Shown here in pieces: positions 42,232-49,053 of a DNA stretch of 64,000 bases. The number at the start of each line of letters is the position of its first letter. The first letter of the stretch is position 1. Under the pieces are notes generated by a model. The model saw only the letters and a program-made list of their open reading frames with translations. It did not search any database and was not told the origin of the DNA. A program made the position numbers and the translations under genes. Source of the stretch: JANQPD01 sp963715655 (GTDB taxonomy: Bacteria > Bacteroidota > Bacteroidia > Flavobacteriales > Schleiferiaceae); the NCBI GenBank assembly GCA_963715655.1, contig OY970262.1:2356001-2420000 (forward strand). The letters are read 5' to 3'.

Positions 42232-43075
42232 GGGCTGTTTTTCTACGTTTGTAAAAGAGCAATACGGTTGCCACCGATACCACAAAAGTGTACATAACCG
42301 CCACCGCATAGCCTTCCGGCAATTTGGTAAGGTCAAACTGCTTTAATTCTCTAATAATGAGTACCGAAAGCATTTGCGGAGATTCTTGACCAAGAATTAA
42401 GGGCACTTCATAGGCGCCTAAAATAAAAATGAAATACAGGGCTATAAGCGTCCATGTTTTTTTGAAAAGAATGGGAATACTTACTTTCCACGTAATTTGC
42501 TTTTGATTGGCACCCAAACTTTTAGCTAACATGGATAAATCTTCAATGCGCTCATTTTTATACACATTGATAAATAGTAAAATAAAAAAAGGGGTAACTA
42601 CGGTGATAAAAGTCAAAATCATACCCAAAGCAAGCGGGTCATTCACCAAATCAGGAAACTGCCGTGCTTGTTCTATTAACCCTAAGGCATGACTAATCCG
42701 TGAGAAATAACCGGCTTTTGAAAACAACTGCAAGGTGAAAAATGCAGCTACCACTCCGGGAATGGCCAAGGGCAAATAAATAATGAAGGAAAGCGCTTTT
42801 TTATCAAAACTTTTACGAAAAGTAAGCACTAAATACATGGCTAAAGCAATAGAAACTGCCACACTAACGGCTGCCACCAAAGCTGAATAACCAAAGGATT
42901 TAAAAAATTCTCCGGTTTTAAAAACGTTGGCCCAATACATAGTAGTAAAGCCTTCGCTTAGCACGCCCACCAAGCCAAAGCTATAAAGCAGGGCATATAT
43001 AAACGCTGAGGCAAAGGGCAAAACGCCAATTACCACAAAAAAAGTCAAACCTATATTATTGGTTTTATTTTTCAA
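42221..43075 (-). CDS. ABC transporter permease, first subunit or half (YnjC-like)
   Basis: A 284-residue membrane protein. MKNKTNNIGLTFFVVIGVLPFASAFIYALLY begins with the first of about six hydrophobic segments. The EAA-type loop is LSMLAKSLGANQKQITWKVSIPILFKK. A periplasmic gap precedes the core transmembrane domain (SFGYSALVAAVSVAVSIALA). It overlaps the end of the substrate-binding protein gene by 11 bp and the start of the second permease by 11 bp. These overlaps show that the four transporter genes are one transcription and translation unit. Confidence 0.9.
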   Translation of the reverse strand: MKNKTNNIGLTFFVVIGVLPFASAFIYALLYSFGLVGVLSEGFTTMYWANVFKTGEFFKSFGYSALVAAVSVAVSIALAMYLVLTFRKSFDKKALSFIIYLPLAIPGVVAAFFTLQLFSKAGYFSRISHALGLIEQARQFPDLVNDPLALGMILTFITVVTPFFILLFINVYKNERIEDLSMLAKSLGANQKQITWKVSIPILFKKTWTLIALYFIFILGAYEVPLILGQESPQMLSVLIIRELKQFDLTKLPEGYAVAVMYTFVVSVATVLLFYKRRKTAHEF

Positions 43076-44303
43076 TTACCTCTGTTCTAAAATCATCGTA
43101 CATTCTAATCATATACTCTGGTGCCGGTTCTTTAATGGCATTATCAATCAAATCTTCCGGATTAGGACCATACTTGCGTTTCGGTCGGTTTTCAAATTTT
43201 GATTTCCAAGGCTCCTCAAGTTTGTCAATTGATAATACGGTATTCGCATTCATACGGCTTACTTGTGCTTTTTCCAATTGTGCTTCTGGTGAAAGCAAAA
43301 AGTTAATTACTGTAAGTGCACCGGCTTTATTCCCTGAATTATAGGTAATACCTAAATAGTTGGAATTGCGCACTGTACCATTTTTCATAGCGTAACCGCG
43401 TGTAGTTTTAGGAAATAAACCTTGTACTACTTTTTCTTCAATTCCTCCCTCGCTAAAACCATACGTAAGCCACAATTCACCGTTAGCAAAAAGCTGATCC
43501 ATTTTAGAATGTTCGCTAGGAAACGTGCTTCCCTCTTTCCAGAAATACTGTTTATTGCGGTTTATAAAATCCCAAAGTTTGGAAGATAATTCAGCGTACT
43601 TAGCTTCATCAAAAGGGCCATCTAAACTATTGGGAGAGCCACCAAATTCGGCAAGCATGGTTTTGAGTAAACTCATACCTGTAAAATCGTTGCTAATGGT
43701 AAACGTACCGGGATTAGCCTTTACATAAGCTTCTAATTCTACCAACGTGGCAGGCGGATTTGGCACTTTTGCAGAATCATACACCATCGCAAATTGACTT
43801 AAACCCCAAGGTGCCTCCATATACTTTACGGGTTGTTGAAAATCAATGCTTATATAGGGGTTTGTAAAATCTACATAGGTTGCGTTTGGTAGCTTTTCTA
43901 CAAAAGGACCCCAAAGTCCTTGAATTTTTCTTAGTTGAAAAAAAGTCTCCCCGTTTATCCAAACAATGTCCACCTGCCCTTTCTCAACACCGGCTTGGCG
44001 TTCGCCCATTACCAATTGCACAATTTCTGGCCCTTGTCCGCCACTAATTTTTAAGTTGATATTATACAATTCTTTAACACGTGGCACCACATAGTTATTT
44101 ATGTAATCATTAATAATTGGGCTACCCTGCCACATCATAAATTGCACGTTAGTACCCGCAGCTTCCTGTTCTATTTCTTGCCAAGTAAGGTCTAGTTGGT
44201 TGCTGGTTTCCGTTACCGCATTACTGCATCCGGAAAACGTAAATAATGTAATAAGACATCCGCTAATAAGCGCAAGCCTTGCATTTATAAAAAATACACG
44301 CAT
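43065..44303 (-). CDS. ABC transporter substrate-binding lipoprotein (YnjB-like)
   Basis: A 412-residue lipoprotein from the ATG at 44303; the open frame extends to 44396 but the signal peptide starts here. MRVFFINARLALISGCLITL continues to FSGC, the lipobox. The mature part reads LTWQEIEQEAAGTNVQFMMWQG, DIVWINGETFFQLRK, ATYVDFTNPY and MEAPWGLSQFAMVYDS, which follows the pattern of E. coli YnjB (WQEI..AAKGQTV, DLLWVNGENFR, ESPWGGAQLTF). YnjB ligand is unknown. The protein should capture a small solute and pass it to the two permeases. In diderms with lipid anchors it is likely on the periplasmic face. It begins 64 bp after TIGR04282 copy 2. Confidence 0.9.
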   Translation of the reverse strand: MRVFFINARLALISGCLITLFTFSGCSNAVTETSNQLDLTWQEIEQEAAGTNVQFMMWQGSPIINDYINNYVVPRVKELYNINLKISGGQGPEIVQLVMGERQAGVEKGQVDIVWINGETFFQLRKIQGLWGPFVEKLPNATYVDFTNPYISIDFQQPVKYMEAPWGLSQFAMVYDSAKVPNPPATLVELEAYVKANPGTFTISNDFTGMSLLKTMLAEFGGSPNSLDGPFDEAKYAELSSKLWDFINRNKQYFWKEGSTFPSEHSKMDQLFANGELWLTYGFSEGGIEEKVVQGLFPKTTRGYAMKNGTVRNSNYLGITYNSGNKAGALTVINFLLSPEAQLEKAQVSRMNANTVLSIDKLEEPWKSKFENRPKRKYGPNPEDLIDNAIKEPAPEYMIRMYDDFRTEVIEK

Positions 44304-44367
44304 AAAAGTACCCGTAAGGGTTTTGTTCAATTTAAAAAACAAAGAAATGTGAGGAAAGGCAGGATTA

Positions 44368-45039
44368 TTATGCCATAGGAGGGCCGCGTAAGCCATATCC
44401 CGTAAGGAAAACAGACAGCGCTGCTTTTACTTTTGAAGCACCTACCGGAATATTTAGTAAAAATTGTAAATAATAAGCAAGTGCCTGTGGCGATAAGGCA
44501 GAAACCAAATCGGCAAACGTATTTACATTTATAAGGTGCACTGTTTCGCCAAATGCACTAAGGCAAGAATTTGCTAAAGCTTGATACAAAGAAGCGGTTT
44601 GCCAGGGTAACACTTCAAAATTTTCCTTTTGAAAAGCATCCTTTTGCATACCAATTAAGTAGCTGCCACCATCTTGCGTTGGGCCAAGTACAAGTTTGTG
44701 CTTGTTTAACTTTTCTGCTGCTTCTAAAAGTATGTGCGTATTTAAATCAGGACAATCATTACCAATAGCAATTACCTTGGTATATCCTTGTTTGTAAACA
44801 CTTTCAAAGGCATTGGCAATACGCTGGCCAAAATTGGCGCCAACTTGATTGTGCTCATCAATCCAAAAAACAGGTAAGCCGGTAGCTTTAGCACGATGAT
44901 GTGCGTTGCTAATTAAATCTTGAAACAACATTTTACCTGCACTTTTTGCTTTACGCGAAAAAATACGTTTTTCCTGTCCTTCCGCTTCTGCGGAACGAGA
45001 AAAAAGTAGAATTGCCGTTTTTGAAAAATCTGTTTTCAA
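44368..45039 (-). CDS. TIGR04282 (DUF2064) GT-A type transferase, copy 2
   Basis: A 223-residue protein, paralogue of the product of 36741-37439. MKTDFSKTAILLFSRSAEAE opens the Rossmann-like fold. LPVFWIDEHNQVGANFGQRIANAF, VIAIGNDCPDLNTHILLEAA (DxP-type nucleotide/metal loop) and LVLGPTQDGGSYLIGM match copy 1 position by position. It is the first gene of the co-directional block and directly precedes the YnjB-like gene. TIGR04282 members are named after their link with radical SAM genes, and a radical SAM gene is present in this block. A transferase that attaches an activated sugar or nucleotide is the likely role. Confidence 0.88.
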   Translation of the reverse strand: MKTDFSKTAILLFSRSAEAEGQEKRIFSRKAKSAGKMLFQDLISNAHHRAKATGLPVFWIDEHNQVGANFGQRIANAFESVYKQGYTKVIAIGNDCPDLNTHILLEAAEKLNKHKLVLGPTQDGGSYLIGMQKDAFQKENFEVLPWQTASLYQALANSCLSAFGETVHLINVNTFADLVSALSPQALAYYLQFLLNIPVGASKVKAALSVFLTGYGLRGPPMA

Positions 45040-45201
45040 GAAAACCTAGTGTTGAACTGATTTATTGGTCAAACATATAAAGAAATCTTCAGAAAAAAAT
45101 ATGATAAAAAATAAAATACGTATTTGTTATACACAAATTTGTAGTGCAATACTTACCAAACAATACAAAAGCATTTATATAATTTAAGGATTATACTTTT
45201 A

Positions 45202-45308
45202 GTACCGAATTGTGTTTTCAATGTAGCGTAAATGCTCCTTGAAACACCTCTCGGCATTGTAGTTTGAACGCTTTTTTAACGCAATATTTTTTACAGTAAT
45301 TGGTATTT
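45202..45308 (+). repeat. ~107-bp interspersed hairpin element, copy C
   Basis: It starts GTACCGAATTGTGTTTTCAA, has GCGTAAATGCTCCTTGAAAC and CTCTCGGCAT, and ends TTTTTTACAGTAATTGGTAT. Blocks and order match copies A and B. It occupies a third of the 45040-45347 gap between TIGR04282 copy 2 and the S1-domain gene, divergent genes; its right end lies next to the putative -33 of the latter. Confidence 0.75.
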
Positions 45309-45335
45309 GTATGTACTTTCCCTAAATAAATAAAA

Positions 45336-45343
45336 TACCTTCG
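45336..45343 (+). promoter_or_regulatory. -7 box upstream of the S1-domain gene
   Basis: TACCTTCG lies 4 bp before the ATG at 45348, one base from TAnnTTTG. TTTG at 45306-45309, the edge of repeat copy C, could be the -33 but the spacing (26 bp) is long. The mRNA would be nearly leaderless. Confidence 0.35.
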
Positions 45344-45347
45344 CAGC

Positions 45348-46178
45348 ATGGAAATAGGTAAATATCATACGCTTAAAGTAGCGCGCTTAACCGAGTTTGG
45401 CGCATTTTTAACCAACACGGCTGAAGAAGATGTTTTGCTTCCGCGCAAGTTTGTACCCGCAGATTTAAAAGTGGACGATGAATTAACAGTATTTGTGTAT
45501 TTAGATAATGAAGAACGCCCAACCGCCACTACGCAAACACCTAAAATAGAACTAGATAAATTTGCATTTTTAAAGGTAGCCGATGTTAGCAAACACGGGG
45601 CTTTTTTAGAATGGGGTATTGATAAGCAGCTTTTTGTGCCCTTTATGGAGCAAGCGCAAAAAATGGAACAAGGCAAATCATATGTTGTCCGTTTGTATGT
45701 AGATAAAATGACGGATCGCTTAGCGGGTTCTGCTAAGGTGAAAACTTTTTTAGAGCTTGAACCTGAAGGGCTAACCGAAGGTAAGAAAGTAGAATTGATG
45801 ATTTATCGTGAAACAGAAATTGGCTATGAAACCATTATTAATCACCGCTTTTTAGGCTTGCTCTATACCAATGAAGTCTTCAAAAAAATTAAAATTGGAG
45901 AAACGCACACCGGTTATATAAAAAAGCTGCGTGAAGATGGAAAAATTGATGTTTCATTAAAAGCGCAAGGGTATGAAAATGCCATAGGCTCAGATGCAGA
46001 TTTACTAATGCAAGCGCTTGAAAACGCAGATGGCTTTATTCCGCTGCATGATAAAAGTGACCCAAAAGACATCTACAAAATGTTGGGTATGAGTAAAAAA
46101 GCTTTCAAGAAAACAGTTGGTAAATTGTATAGAGAGAAGAAGGTAAGATTGGAAGGTGATGGGGTTAGGTTGGTGTAG
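45348..46178 (+). CDS. S1-domain RNA-binding protein, CvfB family
   Basis: A 276-residue protein built from S1-type OB folds and a C-terminal winged helix, as in CvfB/YitL. The first S1-like unit is YHTLKVARLTEFGAFLTNT (residues ~4-70), the second FLKVADVSKHGAFLEWGIDKQLFVP (~73-140), and a third INHRFLGLLYTNEVF...YIKKLREDGKIDVSL (~160-220). The C-terminal DPKDIYKMLGMSKKAFKKTVGKLYREKKVRLE is the winged-helix part. CvfB affects virulence and gene expression in Staphylococcus through RNA binding; in Bacteroidota its role is not established. It is a single gene. Confidence 0.92.
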   Translation: MEIGKYHTLKVARLTEFGAFLTNTAEEDVLLPRKFVPADLKVDDELTVFVYLDNEERPTATTQTPKIELDKFAFLKVADVSKHGAFLEWGIDKQLFVPFMEQAQKMEQGKSYVVRLYVDKMTDRLAGSAKVKTFLELEPEGLTEGKKVELMIYRETEIGYETIINHRFLGLLYTNEVFKKIKIGETHTGYIKKLREDGKIDVSLKAQGYENAIGSDADLLMQALENADGFIPLHDKSDPKDIYKMLGMSKKAFKKTVGKLYREKKVRLEGDGVRLV

Positions 46179-46398
46179 TAGGTTGGAAGTCAGAAGATTA
46201 TTAGAAATGAGTTGAATAGCGGGAAGCTTGCCTCCCGAAGGGATGATTGGAAGTCCTCAGACGGAAGACCATTAAAAATGGGTTGAGTAAAGCACAGCCC
46301 ATAAACGATAGTCCATAGATTGCTAGAAATAAGTTAAATAGGTGGAGTTTTTCCTTTGTTAGGGATGGTAAATGCAATTTAGAAATGATTGAGTTTGA

Positions 46399-46590
46399 AT
46401 GAAAAAACTATTACAATTATTAATTCCCTTAACCTTAGTAACAAGTTGCTCTGAAAGTGAACAACCGGATTTAAAATTTCCAATACAATCATTACAAAAC
46501 TTGGAATACTTTATAACATCTTCCGAAACAAAACTTATTGACGGTGTAGGATTAAATACCACTAATAGTTTCTATAAATCTCAATTTTAA
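46399..46590 (+). CDS. very short predicted lipoprotein, possibly a gene remnant
   Basis: A 63-residue open frame with a convincing lipoprotein signal (MKKLLQLLIPLTLVTSC, Cys17), then SESEQPDLKFPIQSLQNLEY and TSSETKLIDGVGLNTTNS. No domain is recognised. Such a short mature part (46 residues) is unusual, so this may be the start of a longer lipoprotein gene cut by a stop, in a stretch full of decayed repeats (GAAGTC..GAAGACC around 46180-46330). It stands alone between the S1 gene and hipB. Confidence is low. Confidence 0.4.
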   Translation: MKKLLQLLIPLTLVTSCSESEQPDLKFPIQSLQNLEYFITSSETKLIDGVGLNTTNSFYKSQF

Positions 46591-46685
46591 CTATTGATTT
46601 GATAGATTTTACTAAACGATAAAACCCTCCTAAAAATCATTCCCCTATACGCCTTTGAATATAATTTAGATGTATCAACCTCTTT

Positions 46686-46747
46686 TATATTTAAAAACAT
46701 ATAATTAGCTACATTTGCTATGAGCTATATTTAAAAGCATATACTTA
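46686..46747 (+). promoter_or_regulatory. hipB operator repeats around a -7 box
   Basis: Two near-identical 22-bp sites, TATATTTAAAAACATATAAT (46686) and TATATTTAAAAGCATATACT (46726), lie 40 bp apart, about four helical turns. TACATTTG (46710-46717), an exact TAnnTTTG -7 box, sits between them, and the second site runs into the hipB ATG at 46747. The HipB-type regulator encoded next is the likely ligand, giving autorepression. Confidence 0.6.
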
Positions 46748-46953
46748 TGGATTTAGCAACTTTTGTAAAAACACGTAGAAATCAGGTAAAGCTTACACAA
46801 GCTGAGTTTGCGGAGCGTACGGGTGTGGCTCTTACCGTTATTAGAAAAATTGAACAGGGAAAAACCAACCTCAATCTGGATAAGGTAAATCTTGTATTAC
46901 GGATGTTTGGACATGAATTAGCGCCAAAAAATCTTAAAGAAATGCAACCATGA
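46747..46953 (+). CDS. hipB: HipB-like HTH antitoxin/repressor
   Basis: A 68-residue XRE-family protein: FVKTRRNQVKLTQAEFAERTGVALTVIRKIEQGKTNLNLDKVNLVLRMFGHEL. The recognition helix is the GVALTVIRKIEQG segment. It is first in a three-gene operon and its stop overlaps the next start (ATGA, 46950-46953). In HipBA systems HipB represses the operon and neutralises the kinase; in the three-gene HipBST systems it mainly represses, while HipS neutralises. The duplicated TATATTTAAAA sites upstream fit a dimeric operator. No C-terminal extension is present. Confidence 0.9.
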   Translation: MDLATFVKTRRNQVKLTQAEFAERTGVALTVIRKIEQGKTNLNLDKVNLVLRMFGHELAPKNLKEMQP

Positions 46954-47282
46954 GAAGCGGAAAAGTGTTTTACAAAGAAATTTATGCGGGCATTATTACA
47001 GAAACCGAGGACGGAGAATTTCAGTTTAATTACTCGGAGCAATACGTAACAATGCATCCCCATGATTTTATCACTTTCTCCATGCCGGTAAGTTCAAAAG
47101 TGTACGTTAGCCCTCGCCTCTTTCCATTTTTTGAAGGTTTAATTCCTGAAGGTTGGTTACTAGATATTGCTTCTGAAAGTTGGAAAATAAATAAAAGCGA
47201 CCGTATGGGTTTGCTGTTGGCTTGTTGTGAAAACTGCATTGGGGCCGTGAGTATTAAACATAAAAATCAAGATAATGCATAA
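46950..47282 (+). CDS. HipS-like protein (HipA N-terminal subdomain encoded separately)
   Basis: A 110-residue protein that corresponds to the N-terminal subdomain of HipA (Couple_hipA): GKVFYKEIYAGIITETEDGEFQFNY, then SSKVYVSPRLFPFFEGLIPEGWLLDI and DRMGLLLACCENCIGAVSI. In E. coli O127:H6 the equivalent HipS, not HipB, is the antitoxin of the kinase HipT. It overlaps hipB by 4 bp and the kinase gene by 8 bp, so it is coupled to both. Acting as the antitoxin here is inference from the same gene order and domain split. Confidence 0.85.
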   Translation: MRSGKVFYKEIYAGIITETEDGEFQFNYSEQYVTMHPHDFITFSMPVSSKVYVSPRLFPFFEGLIPEGWLLDIASESWKINKSDRMGLLLACCENCIGAVSIKHKNQDNA

Positions 47283-48216
47283 AAATTCTTGCCTTTATTG
47301 TTGTAAGCCACTCAATGGTGCATTGGATTTTCACGCCACATGTAGCAAAGTTTTTTTTGGAACCAACCAACCGCCTATTATTCCTTATTCCTTTAACCAA
47401 ATGAGCACATTGGCCAAACAGGTGGTAGAGCGCAGCATTACCATTCCTGGTGTTCAGCCAAAATTATCTATGTCGCTTATAAAAGATGTTGAGCAAAAAG
47501 ATAATTTTAGACTTACCGTAGTTGGTGCATTAGGCGGGCAGTATATTTTTAAACCACCTTCACATCAATTTCCAGAAATGCCGGCTAATGAACATGCAAC
47601 CATGCGTTTAGCTGAAATTTTTGGAATAAAAACCGCTGATTCGAGCTTAATCAAACTAGCCTCGGGAGAATTGGCCTATATAACTAAACGTATGGACAGA
47701 ACTTCAACGGGAGCAAAAATCCACATGTTAGACATGTTTCAAATTACCGAAGCTTTTGACAAATACAAAAGTTCTATGGAAAAAGTAGGCAAGGCTTTAG
47801 ATAAATTTTCCACTAACACCTTGTTAGATAAGTTATTCTATTTTGAACTAGCCTTATTTAGCTTCTTAACAGGAAATAACGATATGCACCTCAAAAATTT
47901 TTCCATGGTAGAAACCGGATTTGGTTGGTTGTTGGCTCCGGCTTATGATTTATTAAATGTGAGTATTGTTTTTCCTAATGATGATGAAGAATTGGCTTTA
48001 ACACTTTGTGGAAAAAAGAAAAATATAAAAAAGGCCGACTTTGTGCATTTTGGAAATACGCTCAACCTTACCGATAAACAAATAGATGGTGTATTTAAGC
48101 GCTTTCTCAAAAAAAGGATCGTAGCGGAAAAATGGATCAAAGCATCTTTCCTTTCTGAAAAAATGACAGTAGCCTATGTACAAATAATGGAAAAACGGTA
48201 TGCTATTTTAGTTTAA
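47275..48216 (+). CDS. HipT-like Ser/Thr kinase toxin with N-terminal Zn-knuckle
   Basis: A 313-residue HipA-fold kinase lacking the N-terminal subdomain, which is the preceding gene. Catalytic residues are seen in GNNDMHLKNFS (D203) and APAYDLLN (metal-binding D225). QYIFKPPS carries the ATP-binding Lys and NEHATMRLAEIFGIKT follows, as in HipT. The Gly-rich loop reads SITIPGVQPK at 54-63; E. coli HipT has SISGYQPK with autophosphorylated serines, so one of these is Pro here. Residues 6-23 (CLYCCKPL...DFHATC) form a Cys2-HisCys knuckle at the very start, likely zinc binding. HipA/HipT kinases phosphorylate tRNA synthetases (GltX, TrpS). The 3' end overlaps the PPTase gene by 14 bp, tail to tail. 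Confidence 0.92.
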   Translation: MHKNSCLYCCKPLNGALDFHATCSKVFFGTNQPPIIPYSFNQMSTLAKQVVERSITIPGVQPKLSMSLIKDVEQKDNFRLTVVGALGGQYIFKPPSHQFPEMPANEHATMRLAEIFGIKTADSSLIKLASGELAYITKRMDRTSTGAKIHMLDMFQITEAFDKYKSSMEKVGKALDKFSTNTLLDKLFYFELALFSFLTGNNDMHLKNFSMVETGFGWLLAPAYDLLNVSIVFPNDDEELALTLCGKKKNIKKADFVHFGNTLNLTDKQIDGVFKRFLKKRIVAEKWIKASFLSEKMTVAYVQIMEKRYAILV

Positions 48217-48775
48217 AGTTTTCGTTCAAAATCACCACCGCCTCCCATTCTCCATCATGGCTTACCGAAACAGCGTATGGTAACTCCTCTCCTTTTACAA
48301 ACGCTTTGGGTATGCCAAATTGATTTTTTAATATCTCTATTTTCCCAAACTCAGGATTCATAATCCTGCGCTCTTGGTTATGTACTTTCTTATAAATATT
48401 TGTAAAAACTGACGGTAAAGTTGCTTCGTTAGCAACAGCTATGGTGTGGAGATAATCATCCAAGATGTTGGTGGAAAAAAAATAAATTTTGCTTAAATAA
48501 GTAACCGTTCCACTAGCCTCCATTGGTTTTATGATTTTGATGGAAACCTCAAATTTTTTGGGTGCATAAAACTTTTCCTTTTCGGGATGTTGCTGCATGT
48601 AAATTTTAAAGGCGGCTTCCTTTGCACTCCATAGTAAAAGATTTATGAACGGAAAACGGGAAGCCACAATGACCTCCCGTTCTTTAGCTGTAAAAGTTTT
48701 GCGTAGATAGCGCTCATGGCGCTCTGCAACTCTAGTAGGGTTTGATTTAAAACATACTAAATCATTACCAATCAC
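48203..48775 (-). CDS. 4'-phosphopantetheinyl transferase superfamily protein
   Basis: A 190-residue Sfp/AcpS-like enzyme that moves the phosphopantetheine arm from CoA to a carrier-protein serine. MIGNDLVCFK holds the first metal-binding Asp (D5; canonical GxD), and LLLWSAKEAAFKIY (residues 46-59) is the WxxKEAxxK motif with Glu53 and Lys57. The next gene upstream in the operon encodes an ACP, so that ACP (Ser41) is the likely partner. It is the last gene of the eight-gene polyketide/fatty-acid cluster, following the ACP gene by 6 bp. The C-terminal half is divergent. Confidence 0.88.
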   Translation of the reverse strand: MIGNDLVCFKSNPTRVAERHERYLRKTFTAKEREVIVASRFPFINLLLWSAKEAAFKIYMQQHPEKEKFYAPKKFEVSIKIIKPMEASGTVTYLSKIYFFSTNILDDYLHTIAVANEATLPSVFTNIYKKVHNQERRIMNPEFGKIEILKNQFGIPKAFVKGEELPYAVSVSHDGEWEAVVILNENFKLK

Positions 48776-48781
48776 TCTATT

Positions 48782-49036
48782 TTACTTTTCTTCAATCAAA
48801 CGTTCAGAAATATCTAAGGCTTGACCAATGGTCATCATTTTTTCGGCATTTTCATCATCAATCTCAATATCAAACACTTCTTCCATATCCAAAATAATAT
48901 CCACCAAATGGGCAGAATTTATTTCCAAATCTAAAAGCAAACTTGTTTCGTCTGTTGCATTTTCTAAAGCCGGTTTGTTTTGTACATAAGGCTCAATAAC
49001 ATCTTTCAGTTTTTTCGCAATTTCTTGTCTTTCCAT
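48782..49036 (-). CDS. acyl carrier protein, dedicated
   Basis: An 84-residue carrier protein. LLLDLEINSAHLVDIILDMEEVFDIEIDDE is the typical ACP helix II region, with the phosphopantetheine Ser41 in N-S-A-H rather than the usual D-S-L. VKKL-like helix I (AKKLKDVIEPYVQNKP) and the acidic C-terminal half (EKMMTIGQALDISERLIEEK) are normal. It is too divergent to be the housekeeping AcpP and sits between a ketosynthase gene (17 bp) and a PPTase gene (6 bp). It probably holds the acyl chain used by the neighbouring type III polyketide synthase. Confidence 0.92.
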   Translation of the reverse strand: MERQEIAKKLKDVIEPYVQNKPALENATDETSLLLDLEINSAHLVDIILDMEEVFDIEIDDENAEKMMTIGQALDISERLIEEK

Positions 49037-49053
49037 TTTTTGAGTAAGTTTTT

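Noticed and set aside
42231..42336. N-terminal extension of the second permease
   Set aside because: These codons overlap the first permease in another frame and encode no membrane helix; the ATG at 42231 begins one.
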